A DNA stretch of 64,000 nucleotides from Saturnia japonica (GCA_033032175.1 CM065323.1:3906001-3970000); one strand, 5' to 3'; shown: positions 20,605-32,214, counted from the stretch's first letter. Translations and numbers: made by a program. The notes: generated from the sequence alone by a model not told the origin.

Positions 20605-20815
20605 AAGTTCTCGAAGGGACCTTGATCTGTCGTGTGATCGTTTTTATTTAAATTAATGAACTTGTGTTTATAATATACTTTTGGCGGTATTTTACGTAAT
20701 GTAGTCTGGTTATTGTGCCATATAACTTAAAATATGCATTTTAAGTTGTCACAAAAACTTCCTGGATAGCTTTAACAGGGAAAGCCGCCAACTTTTTAAA
20801 GTTATGTTTGAAGAA
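20605..20815 (+). repeat. Repeat family E, copy 3
   Basis: 'gggaccttgatctgtcgtgtgatcg', 'ttggcggtattttacgtaatgtagtctggttattgtgc' and 'ttaagttgtcacaaaaacttcctgg..gccgccaac' align with the other E copies. Confidence 0.6.
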
Positions 20816-20928
20816 ACAAATTCTATTCACGCGACGCTGGCAAAATTGCAGATAAGCACGCGTTGTCCTTTAGTAAATAAGATAAATCAATTCATTACTT
20901 TATAGTAAACTTTTAATCTATGGACTCA

Positions 20929-21160
20929 TAGAGTTTTTGGCGGAATCTCACACTGTCATGTCATGTAACCTCATAATTTCGTGTTGTTTAGCCCTATATT
21001 GTGATATACATTTGGCCTTTTGCATAATAATGCATTGTTATTTTGCACAAGTGAAGTAGATTTCAAATAATTATTATACATGGACCATGAATTCTGAGAT
21101 ATCACAAAAACTCCCTGGAAAGTTCTAAAGAGGGAGTTACCATCTTGTTAGAATACTGAA
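20929..21160 (+). repeat. Repeat family E, copy 4
   Basis: Runs from 'gagtttttggcggaatctcacactgtcatgtcatg' through 'tgttattttgcacaagtgaag' and 'tcacaaaaactccctggaaagttctaaagagggagttaccatcttgtta'. Confidence 0.6.
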
Positions 21161-21580
21161 GTAATCATAGAACGGGGCACTCTATATTCACTGAATAATG
21201 GAAGTAATAGTCTTCAATGAAGAGGACTAGTTTTCAAATTAGAAAGAAGACGAGGTCTCTTGTAGTTAGATAAAGTTTCTATAAAATTAGTACTATAATA
21301 AGCTGTATGGCATATCAAGGGAGCTGATGACTCCCAAACTGCAAACAAACGGAAACAAAAACATAGATTAAATAAATATGTTGCTAAAATTCTTTACTAT
21401 TACGTGAAGTTAGATCTAGCGCACCTGGCTAGTGGGCGACAATAAAGAAAGGAATGTCTGCAACAACAACGATTGTTCCGGTTCTAAATTCACAATTGTA
21501 ACTTTTCGGGGATCCACAGCGTGAGTACAAAGTTATTAAAGGTTACGAAACTTTCACATTTAGCAGCAACAACCACAGCA
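21161..21580. other. Unassigned stretch
   Basis: No gene or repeat that I can name. Confidence 0.35.
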
Positions 21581-21583
21581 ACC

Positions 21584-22017
21584 AAATGACGCAACCATTG
21601 TAAAAAATAGTTGATCGCAACACTCCATAAAAGCCTCGTTACGATAGCATTGGTTTATCGTAATTGGTTAAACGTTAGTCTAATATATAAAATACGAAAT
21701 AAAATAAAAATATTATCAACTATTTAACACTACATAAAATCTAAATGACGCAACAAATGTAAGAAATAGTTGATCGCAACACTCCATAAAAGTCTCGTTA
21801 CGATAGCATTGGTTTATCGTAATTGGTTAAACGTTAGTCTAATATATAAAATACGAAAACAAATAAAAATATTATCAACTATTTAACACTACATAAAATC
21901 TAAATGACGCAACCAATGTAAGAAATAGTTGATCGCAACACTCCATAAAAGTCTCGTTACGATAGCATTGGTTTATCGTAATTGGTTAAACGTTAGTCTA
22001 ATATATAAAATACGAAA
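21584..22017. repeat. 159-bp tandem array, 2.7 copies
   Basis: Units start at 21584, 21743 and 21902 (period 159 bp). They are nearly identical, differing by a few substitutions. Each contains a hairpin with 7-bp arms, tacgata-gcattggtt-tatcgta. Confidence 0.92.
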
Positions 22018-22424
22018 AAAACTTTATTTTTCTATCGTGTATATTAATTAATGATCTACTTTTTGTCATACAGGCATCAAATTAACCTTAACCCTCGTAA
22101 CTAACTCAAACTAGGCCTAGATTTCATTTTCTTTCACATATCTACTGTCAGCTTTATTAATAAAGATGAGGCAAAAAAAGGATTATTCTAACATTGATAC
22201 ATTTCGTCGTACTTGAATACTATAAAAATTTAAACTACAAATCCAGACGAACATAACGTCAGTATCTAAAGCTCTTACTACTGCAAATATCAGTTTTGGG
22301 GTTTAAGGGGTGTCGAATTGAAACTTTAAAGCTGAGACGCCCAAGCCAACCTCATCTGCATGGGGTGCACCCTGTTGAGTAATGAACGAGGAAATGCCGA
22401 TAGCGGGGTGGTAGGGTTGTTTTG
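22018..22424. other. Unassigned stretch
   Basis: No gene. The 82-codon minus open frame 22303-22551 overlaps a repeat fragment and is not supported. Confidence 0.35.
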
Positions 22425-22520
22425 CCCGACTGGACGCGACCACCATATATGTGGTGAAAAATCCGTCATAGTGGCTCACTTTTGAGTGTCGCGTTTCGGA
22501 ATCTACCTGTGCTTCAAAAC
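22425..22520 (+). repeat. Solitary relative of the 112-bp unit
   Basis: 'gcgaccaccatatatgtggtgaaaaatccgtcatagtgg' followed by 'gtttcgga' aligns with the array core 'gcgaccactatacaccaggtgtaaaatccgttatagtgg..gtttcggc'. It is a single diverged copy. Confidence 0.6.
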
Positions 22521-23941
22521 GCTTGTGAAACGAGGGCAATATTTTGCCCATACAAACGTATTCCTCTGTTTTCTTCCTGGATAGTGATACTAGAGCAAAT
22601 ATTTTTATACCGTAACATCTATATCTACCACTACCATGTTCCTACGTTTTGATTTTTTCTTAAATGAATTATTATAAAAACTAGGAGCATTTTAAAAACA
22701 CGACAATAGCCCTTTCTTACAGTCATGATCACACGTCCAGCAAATAAATTTCACGACTACAAAAAGAAAGAATATAGACATAGCCATAGTACTTCATTTA
22801 TATTTTTCATATTAAAATCAGTTCAGTATTGGAGGAGGAAACAGGGGAATATCAAATTACGACTTTGTCAATTTTACTTAGGTATAGTATAATCAATACG
22901 AACTGCAGTTGTCACTCTCGCACTATTCGGTGATCTTTCTGGCACAGCGTGAGAGCAATCGATTTTAGAAAAACTTATTCTTAAACTGTTTCATAGACCG
23001 CACATCCTCTTAAACAAGCACGATCTTATCACGATTTGCGCGTGCGCTTGACCGACGGCATTCTGTAGCCCACGCTTTTATAAATAAAATTGTAATATTT
23101 ACTATTAGACTACGATATTAAAGTAACGTTCATAAACTGGTATCTCTATAAATTTTGTTCACGGAACCTTTTGTACTGTTGTAATTCTTACTTACCGATT
23201 TCTCTTCAACATTTTATAAACGGAACTAAAAAAAGTATCTCATAGAAAATGCATTGAAACCGCAACGCAGCGCACAGACGTCTTTGTAAGTTAGTATTGT
23301 TGGCTTTTGCCTTATTTTCTTTTATGTCTAACTTTTAGTTCTATGACGAATCGAAGTTTTGCGAAGGTGTAATAACTATTGTAAGATAAACAGATTTATA
23401 CCATTTGCCTGGAAAAACTAATACAATAAAAAAATATTAAGCACATAATAATAAAGTCGTTGGGAACTGTCTGTGTGCGAGTAACTTTATAGGATAAAAA
23501 CATTCATATTTCATAATTTTGGCAATTGGGTCGCTTTTGCGTGTCTCTCATATTCAAAGAAAACAAGGTACTAAAGTATTCTAATTTGAAATTACGTATT
23601 CCCGTTATTATAAACATATGTTAGTTTTATGTAATAACATATGTAAGTCAGAGAATCGTGACTATGGGATTATTAAAAAAGAAGAAAATATGTGTCATAG
23701 CAACGAGATAATAGTTTTCTGAAGTATTAAAAAATATGTGGAAAATAAAATAACTGAAAAGAATGTAGAGTGTACTAGCAACAGTAACCGTGCTCTGGGG
23801 CCCACGAGCTATAGATATGTATAAACAGTCAACGAAGGGCTTGAAGGATGATTCTTGCTGGAGCCGCATCGCAACCTGAATACTCATAATATTGAATCAA
23901 GAATGTTCGAGGCAACCCACTGAGTCGGAACCCGATGATAA
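22521..23941. other. Unassigned stretch
   Basis: 1.4 kb with no exon or repeat that I can support. The 79-codon minus open frame at 23648-23887 has no recognised domain. Confidence 0.3.
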
Positions 23942-24253
23942 GATCATTCTGACTGGAGTTTTTCGGATTATGAGGATGATCTAGATCAGTTACCACGTCA
24001 TTTACGGACAGCTATAACATTAAACATGCGAGGCTTGGAGTGGCTATTTAGGGGAGTTTGGAGGCCACTGCGGGCAACCCCAAATAAACAGACATCATTC
24101 TTACATGGGTTTTCGTACCGTGTACATACAGAGCTTGCATTTAACCCTGATTACGCTCACAAGATTTGTAATTCCGTAATGAAGATATCGAGGAAAATCC
24201 TGGAGTCTCCGATAGTCTATTCTGATGTCGCTCTCTTCGACATATATTATTAA
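23942..24253 (+). other. Unidentified 104-codon open frame
   Basis: Open from just after a TAA at 23939 to TAA at 24251-24253, with ATG at 24026. The composition looks protein-like: an acidic start (SDYEDDLDQ), then mixed residues, then YRVHTELAFNPDYAHKICN. The upstream part reads through without the ATG, so it could be an exon or a transposon relic. I recognise no family, splice site or poly(A) signal for it. Confidence 0.25.
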
Positions 24254-24864
24254 TACATTGTTTACCAATACAAAACAATAATAAATACGGTTGCTAAAAA
24301 ATATCATTAAAATTGTATATTTGTTAAATAAGTAGTGCGGTTTATAAACTGATTCCATATCAATTCTATTCAAACTATACTTTACATTCGAAATATTATT
24401 TAATGATTTTTAATATAATTGTAGTACAGTGAAATTAATTGTTATTATGAATGCTATTTCACAGGTGATAAATGAATGTTATGATGTTACAGAGTATGGC
24501 TGCAATAAAAACAAAAAAAAATAGACAATAAACTCATTATGTACGCAATGTGTCCCACTCAAGTCAGCTTTTTTTAGCTCTTTTTGAATAAAACAAATAC
24601 ACATTCATATTTTTATGTGACAAATTATTTTTCATACCATATGAAAATAGCAGTGATACAAATTCAATCAATTTTATCGTATAACTTTTTTTCATAGCAT
24701 AGCGGTAATACATATTCATAGTTATCAAGTGATATATTATTTATCACTTCATATAAAAATAATAGTGTTTCGTGAAATGTTCTTCGCCTTTATACAGTAA
24801 CATTATAAGTTAATTTGTTACATACTTTTGTTTGTTATTTAACTTTATTGTATTATAATTGCAG
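24254..24864. other. AT-rich stretch upstream of OBP gene 2
   Basis: Very AT-rich, with several repeated 'atttttcata'-like words near 24600-24750. It ends in a good splice acceptor (tattataattgcag, AG at 24863-24864) four bases before the OBP ATG. A noncoding first exon upstream is therefore likely. Confidence 0.35.
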
Positions 24865-24868
24865 AACA

Positions 24869-24970
24869 ATGCTATTGCTGAAATTACTGGTTTACCTTTT
24901 ACCATGTGTTATCGCGACTCGTCCCTCTCACGGCCCTTCGGGAACACTCGTGGACTTCGCAGACCCTAAG
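24869..24970 (+). CDS. Odorant-binding protein gene 2, coding exon 1 (signal peptide)
   Basis: First coding exon of a complete 173-aa OBP of the classical six-cysteine class; such proteins bind hydrophobic ligands in extracellular fluid. It has 34 codons from ATG: a signal peptide of 16-17 residues (MLLLKLLVYLLPCVIA) and then an 18-residue mature N-terminus (TRPSHGPSG..). I chose this ATG because it directly precedes the hydrophobic leader. An in-frame ATG at 24815 lies upstream of a splice acceptor and is probably intronic. The donor after the last lysine codon is AAG|GTAATT, phase 0. The next exon is at 25654. Gene structure is inferred from splice signals and phase; the cysteine pattern is seen directly. 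Confidence 0.88.
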
Positions 24971-25653
24971 GTAATTAATTTCTCATCAATCAACTGTATC
25001 GAAGAGAAATATGTCATAATATCAACATCTTATGACGATCGATTGTCCAACAAAAGCCTATTGAAATATTTACCTTCTGCCTGATAATCGATCTTTAAAA
25101 GATATATTACTATATTTTAAAACTTGTTAAATAGTCTTCTGTATTTTAAATAACTACTTCACAACATTTGTAGGCCGTATTTTAAATTGTTACTTAAACT
25201 TTTCCCAAAATGAGCACAATTATATGAAGATGCAATAAGTATTTTATTATCATCACATTTTTCAATTACTAGTGGTGAAATGAGTGTGTTGTATGTCCAA
25301 TTATTTATTATTTTTAACCTACCTATTATACAGAATGTACCATTGGGATGGATCAGTGAGGGAAACTCTGAAACTATAAGAGATAGAGAAATATGACCTC
25401 AGTTTAAAGAAAACCTGCATTCAAAGATTTTCAAAATATCATCCACGTATCGGTAATCGAACTCATTTTTACAATAAAAGACTTTATTATTTTATTGCGT
25501 TAGTTGATAGTTTAGGTTGTAAGGAATAAACGTTAAGCATCGATAACGTGCCAGAAAATTTTTCGTACGTGGCCTGACACACCGCGTGCCCCTAAATACT
25601 TAGTTAGTCTATAATATCACATACTGGCGTCAGAATGTACGATTTGATCCCAG

Positions 25654-25827
25654 GTTCAAGGTCACCTTGATGCGTTGGTACGAATGGCACAATCGTGCGT
25701 GATCAAAGTAAGAGCCACTCCCAAAGACGTGAGAGCATACTTCACGAATTCTTCACCGGTCTCCAGATCGGGACAGTGTTTTGCGGCATGCATGCTTGAA
25801 CAGAGCGATATCATCAATCATGGAAAG
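25654..25827 (+). CDS. Odorant-binding protein gene 2, exon 2 (Cys1-Cys3)
   Basis: 58 codons, phase 0 at both ends, between acceptor gatcccag (AG 25652-25653) and donor AAG|GTAAGA. It encodes Cys1 at residue 49 (AQSCVIK), Cys2 at 76 and Cys3 at 80 (GQCFAACM, the C-x3-C pair that pairs helices in OBPs). Cys1-Cys2 spacing is 26. It is flanked by no long open frame, so a simple frame scan misses it. Confidence 0.88.
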
Positions 25828-26104
25828 GTAAGATAAAAAAAATCGTAACAGGGCAAAGAGTCAATTGCCACTAACTGTCAGTCGTAAACTGTAGAGTTTA
25901 ACATCCATCGTCAGTCGTCGCTCTCATGCTGGATTGCTCAAATACCTTTTCACGTTATGTTTAAAGGACTCCAAGTTGTAGAAAGGCTGGAATTTACTGG
26001 CTAGGAGATAGTTCGATAGCATCACAGTACAGCAAAGTTATGACCAAGAGAACTCTTTTGTTTTATGACGATATCGAGGTTACCCTGAAGCTAATTCAAA
26101 ATCG

Positions 26105-26320
26105 GTTTGTGTTTTGGCGGCAGCTTGTTCTGTCATGCGGTGACCATTTATTTTAATTAATAAACTCGTATTATTTGGCTTTATATTATGTAATTTTAGA
26201 GGAATTTCACGAGATAAAATTCGTTTGAACAATAATTTTAAGTTGCCATTAAAAATCCTTGAGAGTTTTTAAAAAGGCACTGTTCGCTATCTTATTAGAG
26301 TTATGTTTTCGGATTGTATA
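26105..26320 (+). repeat. Repeat family E, copy 5 (in OBP2 intron 2)
   Basis: 'gtgttttggcggcagcttgttctgtcatgcgg', 'tgtaattttagaggaatttcacgagat', 'ttaagttgccattaaaaatcc' and 'ctatcttattagagttatgtt' align with the other copies. Confidence 0.55.
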
Positions 26321-26344
26321 GCAATTAGAAAAATAGTTCAAATC

Positions 26345-26610
26345 CCTGCATTGGCTGAGCTTTTGGTGAAGGAAAACCTAGTGATGAAACTATAGCATCG
26401 TGGTAGGGATTTTTCTAATGCCCGCAAGGCTAGCTAACCATCCTCAAGCTGAAAATTGGTCGCCAGACACCAATAGGTGAGTTTCGGCAGCTGCACTTGA
26501 AAACCAGTCTTCCACTAGGCTTAATATGCTACCATCTTGGACATCATAGTCACTTAAAATCTTGTGAGTTTGTGGCCACTGCGCTAAACCTGTAACAACT
26601 TTAAAAAATC
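26345..26610 (+). repeat. SINE family B copy (in OBP2 intron 2)
   Basis: Matches 46855 and 49825 over 'tggtgaaggaaaac..agtgatgaa', 'tctaatgcccgc..gctagctaac', 'gacaccaataggtg', 'ttcggcagctgcacttgaaa' and 'cagtcttccactag'. Confidence 0.65.
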
Positions 26611-27826
26611 ACGTGACGTTGACAAAATTATGGATTAACACACTTTGCCATTAAATAAAAAAAGAAGACATCCTACCTACAATCAGTTTATATAAAACCC
26701 GTATTTGCTAACGATTCAGCTTAGAACGAACATTTGCGACCGTCAAAATAAGAGTAGACCCTTCGACAATCAATATTGTCAAAGCATCTTGAAAATACTG
26801 CGATAAAATTCTCTTTGGTTTGAGTAATCAATCTTACAGTGTGACCCATCAATAACGTTCGAATGATTGAAGGGATTTTAATTAAATTTACGATAGAGGA
26901 CGATTGTTTCGAGGAATAGGGTATAGGGTTATTACAGAGGATTAGTAATTCTTACTGTAAGCCAACCGGCTGGCAGCAGTTCAAATTCAGATTGTCTGTA
27001 ATAACCCATAGGATACATATTTCTTTATCGCTTAATGAAAAAAGTAAAAAGAACGAACGAATGGTTTGCTGTATATGTTTGCTGGAAATAATATCTGCAA
27101 CTATTATAGTAAACCGATTTGAACAGTTATTTCATTAATAGGAAATTACATTATCCCTGAGCGATATAAGCTAGATAATATAAAGATTAAGCCCGAGGGA
27201 GTATTAACGCTATATATCATTATGCTTTCCTGTAAAGGCTAAGCAGTAATGATAAAATCTATACATATTATAAAATAAAGTCTCCTGCCTCGTCTGCCTG
27301 TCTGAACGCGATAAACTCAAAGACTACCAAAAGGATTTTCATACGGTTCAATAGACTGAGTGATTCGTGAGGAAGATTTGGTTGTGTATCATTAGAGATT
27401 TGTGTAAATTGGCTGAAATATGACGATAATTGTTACAGACGCCGGAAAAAATTTTACTAGCGCGACTAAGAGCTTTAATGGAGTGTAATGCGTATATTAA
27501 TAGAGTTATATGTATTACATAACAAAAAGAAAATAGGCATACATGCTCTGCTACCCGTGTGAGGCTGAGGAAGGGTGCTAGTTACAATATAAAAAGACTA
27601 CCTAACTCTACACTTATTAATTCCCGTCAAATATTTAAAGTATTTTTTGATGAACCAAGTCGGCACGAAACTATAATCGAGTTTAACATTTATTTATTAT
27701 TATTACAATTATTTAATTTTTTAAAGTTAATATAATAATATTCATAATTCCAATTAAATTCATTTTTTATTCATGAGGTTGCCCTGACGATTTAATCTTG
27801 TGTTAATAATAAATAAAAAATTTCAG

Positions 27827-28072
27827 GTGAACCGAGACCTTCTAGTCCATCTCGCAAGCTTAGTCAACGGGAAGAACTCCCGAGTTGTGCGCAAACTAAA
27901 CAGCGTGTCCCGGCTTTGTCTGGACAGCATTGAAGGCATGTCCGACAGGTGTCAGCTAGCATCTACCTACAATGACTGCTTAAATGAAAACATGATTGAA
28001 TTCGCTTTTCCACTTGATATCGCCGAAGAAGCAGTTAGGAAGATGCCCTTCCATCTCATACAACCAAAGTAA
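27827..28072 (+). CDS. Odorant-binding protein gene 2, exon 3 (Cys4-Cys6)
   Basis: 81 codons plus TAA, after acceptor aatttcag. It encodes Cys4 at residue 123 (SRLCLDS), Cys5 at 134 (DRCQLA) and Cys6 at 143 (NDCLNE). The whole pattern is C-x26-C-x3-C-x42-C-x10-C-x8-C, within classical OBP limits. The tail after Cys6 (IEFAFPLDIAEEAVRKM) resembles the C-terminal region of moth pheromone/general OBPs. The stop lies in a sequence that is also a fair donor (AAA|GTAAGA), so a longer isoform is possible. The 173-aa product already has the usual length. Confidence 0.87.
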   Translation: MNRDLLVHLASLVNGKNSRVVRKLNSVSRLCLDSIEGMSDRCQLASTYNDCLNENMIEFAFPLDIAEEAVRKMPFHLIQPK

Positions 28073-28234
28073 GACCCCTACCAGCTTAATTTCGTGATGT
28101 TTTGCTATAAAAATAAATTATTTAATAAGGGCTGATTAATCAATTCGCCAAACAACTTTATTTGGAGCATAATTTTAAATAAAATAAACTAGATTACTCA
28201 TTTTCCCAAAGTTAGGTAAGTTATTTTGAAAATA

Positions 28235-28445
28235 AACGTGGTCCAAGATGGTACCGCACAAAACCTAGTGGAGGGCTGGCTCCCAAGTGCAGCTGGTGGA
28301 ACAAGCCTATAGATGTTTGGTGACTGATTTTCAACTTGAAAGTATTAGCTAGCCAGACGGTTATTATAAAACACCTTATACTGTGGTTTCAACATGATTT
28401 TTTCCTTTACCGAAAGTTCAGGCTCATTGCAAGGATTAAAACTCA
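28235..28445 (-). repeat. SINE family B copy
   Basis: 'gtggtccaagatggtaccgcac..aacctagtgg', 'cagctggtggaac..agatgtttggtgac' and 'gattttcaacttga..agctagcc' are shared with the other minus-strand copies. Confidence 0.6.
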
Positions 28446-29055
28446 TGTCGATCCCTGAGCCATCATTAATTCAAATTGTAAGCAATTTATTAAATTTCAA
28501 AATTTTTATAAATCAAATGCAATATGGATATAACTTTCATCGAGTTTCTTGCCTGAACTTCTTGTTGATATGCCATTTTCCAAACCGCTGGCAGTATTTT
28601 TGTCGTTCACGATTGTTGCCTTCACGAGCTTAATTTGAACAGAGCATATTTAAATTTCATCTTTACTATAGATCTTCGGTTTGAATATTCCGTATAAACA
28701 GATTTCAAAATTCAAATAAAGTTCGAACTTTCACAGTTCTAAATTCGCAATAACTTCAATTCGTTTGTAGAGAATGCACGGATTCTTCAAATTTCAAGTT
28801 TCGAATCAAATTTATTGCTGAGCTGATCCGGTATAATTATTTATGAAAATTTCTTCCGTAAAGTATTCCTGGAACCAACCATATTTGCCAAGATTTCGTA
28901 ATTGATCTCAATTAATTTCTCTTCACAGACTTCACATTATTAGAAACTTTGAAGTGTTAATAATATATTTACCTAAGTTCTATGATGATATAACAATTAT
29001 TAATTAAACATTAATAAAATCCTGTAACAATTATTATTATGCAATGCTTTACTTA
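28446..29055. other. Unassigned stretch
   Basis: AT-rich. Nothing recognised. Confidence 0.4.
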
Positions 29056-29059
29056 TTTA

Positions 29060-29578
29060 CTAGCTGTGCCCGTGGCTTCGCTCACGTGGACTACAGAATG
29101 CCCGCGCGAATATTGCTCCTCCGCTCCCGGCTATTAAAAAAAAATCCTCATTGTGGGTGTTCTTTAGATGATAGACGTATACTCTCCTTGACTTTTTGTA
29201 TGTCTTTTTAATGCCTACAATTATGTAGTACATTAATTTGCTATATCTCTGATTGTTTACTCAGCGTAAGCCATTTAAGCACCCGAATTGATTCACCATG
29301 ACCAGTTTTTCTTATTTGTGCGGAACCATAATTCTTTTTCTAAAATAAAAGTAGCCTAGGTTACTCCCTATAACATCAGCTATCTATCAGTGAATGACCC
29401 GTCAAAATCGATCCAACCGTTTCGGACATTACCCGGAACAAACAGACAGACAGACAGACAAAAATTTTAAAAATTGATTTCTTGTTATAGGTATCGTATA
29501 TACTTTCATATGCATTTAGTATAAAGCTGTTTTTGACATTACAAACAGACACTTCAATTGTATTAATTGTATAGATAA
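29060..29578 (+). repeat. Dispersed repeat, family A, near full length
   Basis: Head 'ctagctgtgcccgtggcttcgctcacgtgg', preceded by an AT run. It continues through 'gaatgcccgcgcgaatattgctcc', 'cgtttcggacattacccggaacaaacagacagacagac' and the tail 'gacattacaaacagacacttcaattg'. It is about 0.52 kb, has no coding capacity, and is collinear with 45530-46046. I do not assign it to a transposon class. Confidence 0.7.
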
Positions 29579-30895
29579 TGTATTATTCCCGATATATTAC
29601 TTTACTCTATGCAACGACATCTGCCCTTACATTATCGAAGTATTTACTTCTTTAAAATTAAAAGAGGTTTCAGTTAAATTTATTTGGTACCTACGCATAT
29701 TAATTTTAATATATTTTACTTCTAACTAAATTATATTTATACTACGTACGACACATAACCACAGAATATGTTTTATACATACATATATACATTTACTATG
29801 AGTTTTTATCCCTTTTATTTCTTTCCTACCAAAAGCATAAATTTACATTTTCATATCCCTAATTTGAGACATTTTGGGTTCAGACAGACAGAGTTACTTT
29901 CGCATTTAAAATATTAGTATGTATTAAATAAAGGTAGCGCCAACCGCACGCATATTGTACATAACGTAAAAAATACATTTAACAGCGAAATGTAAAGCTG
30001 TATTTATAACTGATAATAAGTGATTTATTATATTAGACTTATGTATTAACCAAATACATTTATCAAATGTATTTAATGTATTTTTATTATTATTTCAGCT
30101 TACCGCATGAGATACGACAGTCAAATTATTAAAATACTTTTTTTCATTTTTGTACATTAAAAACAAACAGAATTATATATAAATTCGAAATATATCGTTT
30201 CATTGGTTGCATTCCGAAAAAAATCCTGATCCTAACCATTTGTAACAGATCATAACAGAACTCATTTGAGGGATTCAAACTCGCGATGTACACTACAACT
30301 CAGTCATCATTGCTTTAAACACTAAGTTATGCTTACAACAAAAATTAAGTTATGTTTAAACTGCGCTTTAAACTATCGTAACAATTTTAAATCCATAAAG
30401 AGTAACTATTTCCAGAAGCGTAGCTGGGAATAGGTGTGAGTATGTAAGTAATTAAATAAATAAATCATGTAAGTAAATCAGCTCGTCCAGGTTTCCACAC
30501 GATTGTGGATGACATCCAACCACGGTGAAAAGAAACAAACCAAGTGTATGGGGGTTTAGGATATTTATGTTCGATAATATATATCTGAGTTTTTGTACAG
30601 AAACCAGTAAAAATAGTTACAATGTGCGTACTTATGGTAAGAAGTTATATTTAATTGGTGTTTCAAATCAAAAATATCTCCTAAAATTTTATCCCGTGCG
30701 CCACCAGCATGATGAAAGAACAAGTTCCAGGAATTAAAATATTAATATCTAAACCTTGCCATCCTTGAAAACTTGATTTATATTCGTAAAAACTTAGTCA
30801 AGCTAGATTTTATCAAATATTAGCCCAATGTTAATACTAGAAATAGAGATAAATTAGTCGTACCGTGTTTTGAACATAGTTGGTTCAATAAAAGT
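29579..30895. other. Unassigned stretch
   Basis: 1.3 kb, very AT-rich, with short simple repeats (acatacatatatacat near 29780). The 70-codon open frame at 30525 has no recognised domain. Confidence 0.35.
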
Positions 30896-30899
30896 TATT

Positions 30900-31135
30900 T
30901 TAGGGAATAGTGTCATATTTTATAATAGGATCCCGAAGTATGTTACTGATTTACCGGGCAATAAATTCAAGGACCATTTCAAGCAGGTTTTACTGTCAAA
31001 GGGTTATTATAGGGTGTAAAGCATTATGTGAATGATAGTAATGTCTGAAAGTGACTCCCTCTCTGTGCATCCACTAAATTATTATTATTATTGTATTATA
31101 TTAATACTTTTGTAAAGCTGGAAAAAAAGATAAAT
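30900..31135 (+). mobile_element. 3' end of a non-LTR retrotransposon (LINE)
   Basis: The frame reading FYNRIPKYVTDLPGNKFK, then a stop shortly after LLSKGYYRV, matches the C-terminal end typical of insect LINE reverse transcriptases ('FYNxLP..xxLPxxKFKxxLKxxLLxxAYY'). A short 3' UTR and an attattatt-rich tail follow near 31080-31110. Upstream coding is too decayed to follow. Confidence 0.55.
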
Positions 31136-32214
31136 CCGTTCGAGTTTTTGCTGGTCCTTGCCGATGACTGGTATGGTTTCCGAACCAGTTGTAGTGTTTT
31201 GACATGCATAAGGATTTCTTAGGGCCTAAATTGAATAAAGAATTTTTCAATTTTAAAGTAAGCTAGTAATTATAATAAAGTAACTTAATTTTACCGACTT
31301 TAGCTTAGAGCGACTTGCACCAAAAAATTTGTGTCAAAATCTGACAATCTTAAATCGAAACGAAAACGATTTAAATGTGACTTAAGGTTTTGGTACAAGC
31401 CGTCCTAACTCTTACTTGTTTAAAAATAACTTAACAGTATTTAAATGAACTTTAATTAATTAATTCAATTTATTAAATAAACTTTTAATGATAATATTTA
31501 ATTTTAATAAACATTAAAATGAACACAATTAAAATTAATAAAATGAAGTAATTGTTATCATTGATCAACTTCGTCACATGATGCGCTCCCAGCCCTCAAT
31601 TTAACTCTGCTAAACATGCCAAAAAGTACATCTTTAAAAAAACAATTGACCACCTGGAAGGGCAACATATACTTTACCTTTTCTGGTCTAGCCGAAGCGC
31701 GATTCCCCCCCCCCTCCCCCCGCGCAACTTCGTCTGCATCACATAAGAGAGAGAGAGTGGGACGTAGGCAGAGACAAATAACAATTGTCGTAGACACCTA
31801 AAATACAATTTATAGGTGCCGCCCTCTCCCACATCATTCCGCTAAAATGCACTCGCGGTACTTGATTATTATTTTACTGCGGAGTTATTTTAAAACTGTG
31901 TTATCTCCCAAGATATTCATTGAAATCAAATGATGTAAAGCGTAATTTTGTTCAAAATTAAATACTTGTGATGAATAACGTATTTATTTCGATAAGGATT
32001 GATACGATGTTTATAAAAACACCTTCGCAAATAATTCATTATTTTAGAACAAATTTTATTACCATTATAATGTTATATTGGTATAACCTTAAAAGGTGGC
32101 CATATATTCTCGCGGACTTTTTTTTAGAACTTTTTAAGAGAAACAATCTCGTCACACATTATTGTTGCGTAACTTTAACCAGCGCATGCAGTGGAAGCTC
32201 TCAAAAGGAATAAA
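31136..32214. other. Unassigned stretch
   Basis: Contains a C-run (31706-31720) beside an (AG)n microsatellite near 31747 and overlapping 60-80 codon open frames on both strands (31558-31801) of low-complexity origin. No gene is supported. Confidence 0.3.

Noticed and set aside
28069..28074. Donor AAA|GTAAGA extending OBP gene 2 into a fourth exon
   Set aside because: The TAA stop in frame already gives a normal OBP length with a complete cysteine set. Kept only as a possible isoform.
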